DNA from: Larix sibirica
Lineage: Eukaryota; Streptophyta; Pinopsida; Pinales; Pinaceae
Direction: 5' to 3'
DNA length: 19,404 nt
NCBI GenBank assembly: GCA_004151065.3
Contig: NWUY0300000951.1
Span: 44,967-64,370, forward strand
The translations under genes were made by a program, and so were the position numbers. Below the pieces are notes generated by a model, which had not been told where the DNA came from, did no database searches, and saw nothing but the letters and a program-made list of their open reading frames with translations. Position 1 is the first letter of the stretch. Each line of letters opens with the position of its first letter. Below, in pieces: positions 17,810 to 19,404 of this stretch.

Positions 17810-18255
17810 ACCAAAGCTTGGGGATTCTTTGATGGTGCTTGCCAAAGAACTCTAAGTTTGTGTGGAGCTGGGGCACTTCTTTTTCTTTCTCTATCAAATA
17901 TGGTGCTGGGATTGGTACAAATAAGAGATCAGATTTTTTTGCACTTTGGATTCTAATGAAATTTGTTGCAGATCAAGGTCTAAGGAACTTGCAGGTACTG
18001 GGTGACTCCAAGCTGCTGATGGACTGGTGTAATGGAAAGTGTCAAATTACCAATTTGGCTCTAGGACCTATAACGAACAAAGTTCTGGAGGCCAAATCCT
18101 GGTTTGATATTATTTCTTTCTCCCATATTTAAAGAGAATTCAATCAAAAACCAAACTCCCTCTCAAAGGATGCTCTTAATTTGCAGAAAGGCTTATTGGT
18201 CTACAAAGATTTCAGGGCAGATCAGGCCTTAACAGAGATTTGCTTATTCATTTTA
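17810..18255 (+). pseudogene. LINE RNase H pseudogene
   Basis: The domain starts with 'WGFFDGAC' and the first catalytic Asp at 17831-17833 is present. A frameshift within 'CGAGALL' moves the reading to 17839-18132. That frame has 'TNKRSDFFALWILMKF', with Asp where the second acidic residue is normally Glu, and 'LGDSKLLMDWC' with the third acidic residue near 18003. The fourth site reads 'FNQKPNSLSKDALNL' after a TAA, where relatives have an Ala-Asp pair. RNase H would degrade the RNA strand of the cDNA hybrid. One frameshift, one stop and two altered catalytic positions make it inactive. Confidence 0.75.
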
Positions 18256-18422
18256 TAAGCTGAGAACTGGGCTGAAGCTCTTATGGGCATCTGTTGTCTT
18301 ATTGATAGAAGAAGTTTGACAATAATTAGGGAGCTGTTTTTGTTCTGGAATACATTTGTTTAAATGGAAGACCCTAATATGTTGCTACTTATTCTGTTTT
18401 TGCAAAGGAGTTTAAAGGCTTG

Positions 18423-18710
18423 GTAAGGGCCCATCCTATGCAAATTTTTGCAAGCATATAAGATTTTCCATTTCAATGTTGTCAAAGCTTAAATCATGGT
18501 GTTAATTTGCCTTTATGCACATATAGATTGAATTGAAGGTATGCCTGAGACACACAAGATTGAGAGGACAAAATGGTATTCAATTCAAAAACTCAATTTA
18601 ATTTAGGAAGAGGTGACAAGCTAAAATTTGATGTCACGTCCACACACATGCCCCAGATAGACAAGACGGTGTAGAAACAGACCTGAAAATATGTAAGGGC
18701 CCATCCTATG
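18423..18710. repeat. 18-bp direct repeat pair flanking 252 bases
   Basis: GTAAGGGCCCATCCTATG occurs at 18423-18440 and again, identically, at 18693-18710. Both copies are followed by T-rich sequence. The 252 bases between show no poly(A), no tRNA-like promoter box and no terminal inverted repeats. The pair could be a target-site duplication, or a duplicated LINE 3' tail. Confidence 0.9.
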
Positions 18711-18719
18711 TCATTTTTT

Positions 18720-19240
18720 TTGTTTTTACCTTCCACTCATGACACAACACATCTATCTGACTGAAACACTTCTTTAACTGGGAGTGTTTTTGATGGGCAA
18801 TATGCTAAGTGTTAGCATTTGATTGGCATGCTGGGATAGCCACAAATCAATAAAGCATGATCCAAGCAGGCTATCAACAATGTATTGGTTGACTTCTATT
18901 CCCATCCTGCATCTTTACGTTCACATTCAGATGAAGAACTCTCTTGGGATCCAGCCTGATTTTCAGTATTAGTAATATGATACTATTTAATCTTCTCACA
19001 CAATAATATATATACTGCTGCAATCACATGAGCTTCATCCTGGAAACCCAACTGTTTCAACTTGAAATCATAACTTATTAAACAATTGTATAATCACAAA
19101 TCATGTCATCAGTAAAGCCCATTACAGTTGAGTAACATTGTTCTTAACAGCTACAACTCGATATTTGAACTCCATTTTAAAAATTAGAAGGAACCAAATA
19201 AAACTCTAGAGATGAAGAGATCCAGATAGGCCTGGAGGAT
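18720..19240. other. Stretch without recognised gene
   Basis: No domain is recognised on either strand. A minus-strand stretch at 18955-18919 has exon-like borders (TACTAAT and CAG before it, GTAAAG after it) and an acidic, Ser-rich translation, but it is only 37 bases long and cannot be tied to a gene. Confidence 0.4.
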
Positions 19241-19305
19241 AGTGTTAGGGTTAACCTTGACTAGGGAATGAGTCAAATGGTTTAGGTCTCAGCATGTGTT
19301 TTTGT

Positions 19306-19334
19306 GCCCATGGTATTTGGTGGCCCATGGTATT
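19306..19334 (+). repeat. Short tandem repeat upstream of a TATA box
   Basis: GCCCATGGTATT occurs at 19306-19317 and 19323-19334 (period 17), with a partial third copy AAGGTATT at 19340-19347. The array ends 16 bases before TATAAA at 19363, a placement seen for enhancer repeats in LTR U3 regions. Confidence 0.6.
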
Positions 19335-19362
19335 GGACCAAGGTATTGCATGTAATGAATCC

Positions 19363-19368
19363 TATAAA
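19363..19368 (+). promoter_or_regulatory. Candidate TATA box
   Basis: CCTATAAAGG is a strong match to a plant TATA box. It fits an LTR promoter, downstream of the 17-base tandem repeats. No transcript start or coding region can be seen before the window ends. Confidence 0.45.
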
Positions 19369-19404
19369 GGGCTTGGCATACTCCATTGTAATGTGGCCTG
19401 GAGG

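Larger units (their letters stand above)
15700..18420 (+). mobile_element. Second LINE-type retrotransposon, 5'-truncated
   Basis: RT homology starts near 15715 ('FLRLKGF', 'QVISEKQFG') and runs through RT, a long decayed linker, zf-RVT-like sequence and RNase H to about 18250, followed by a 3' tail of unclear length. There is no endonuclease to the left, so the copy is 5'-truncated, as is common for LINEs. Its RNase H differs clearly from the LINE at the left edge, so it is a different family. It is oriented opposite to the transporter exons and lies on their 5' side, so it probably sits in an intron of that gene. No A-rich 3' end was found. Confidence 0.8.
19243..19404 (+). repeat. Probable start of an LTR, cut by the window edge
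   Basis: TGTTAGGGTTAACC at 19243 resembles an LTR 5' terminus. It is followed by short repeats, then TATAAA at 19363-19368 and CATACTCCATTG about 10-20 bases later, the usual layout of an LTR promoter (U3 then R). With no second LTR or primer-binding site in the window this is inference. Confidence 0.4.

Noticed and set aside
1-19404. CRISPR arrays, bacterial operons, tRNA and rRNA genes
   Set aside because: None was seen; the spliced exons, LINEs and copia elements show plant nuclear DNA.

Overview
The window looks like nuclear DNA from a seed plant, most likely a conifer or other gymnosperm. It is AT-rich and non-bacterial, and almost all recognisable coding matter is decayed retrotransposon. 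The copia gag remnants have the 'MNLSPQQ..FNYFEW' type of start that I associate with conifer copia elements. The only host gene seen has spliced exons with canonical GT/AG borders. The species call is inference, not a direct reading.

Layout from left to right. 1-400 is unclassified sequence richer in GC dinucleotides than the rest. 400-2312 is the 3' part of a plus-strand LINE: an RT C-terminal tail, a zf-RVT-like domain, RNase H, then AATAAA and an A-run. 2313-4790 has no convincing gene; one 83-codon open frame at 2451-2702 is unassigned. A possible copia RT 'YVDD' scrap lies near 4820. 4880-7851 holds three related LTR copies and a minus-strand copia element that carries gag but no recognised pol. 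7979-10762 is a plus-strand copia relic (gag, protease, integrase, RT) whose RT core is deleted. It abuts, at about 10762, a minus-strand copia relic (integrase, protease, zinc knuckle, gag, primer-binding site) that runs to 12515, with LTR sequence beyond. 12810-13520 is a plus-strand gag-like relic with internal repeats. 13560-14750 has no gene.

14754-15448 (minus strand) is the one apparently functional piece. Three consecutive exons of a plastidic-glucose-transporter-type sugar carrier (major facilitator superfamily) have open frames, matching phases and consensus splice sites. The rest of the gene is not recognisable in the window, so its other introns are probably long and repeat-filled.

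15700-18420 is a second plus-strand LINE (RT, zf-RVT-like region, RNase H), probably inside the intron upstream of those exons or in the gene's 5' flank. It carries a perfect 65-bp tandem duplication in RT. 18423-18710 is an 18-bp direct repeat pair around 252 bp of unknown sequence. 18720-19240 is featureless apart from a weak exon-like stretch. The right edge (from about 19243) looks like the start of another LTR, with a TATA box and short tandem repeats.

The parts do not form a pathway. The window is a graveyard of nested and truncated copia and LINE copies around a few exons of one conserved gene. I found no strong evidence for a new defence, metabolic or RNA system. The most unusual items are the chimeric head-to-head copia junction, the RT-core deletion, the tandem LTR/polypurine-tract array and the unassigned frame at 2451-2702.
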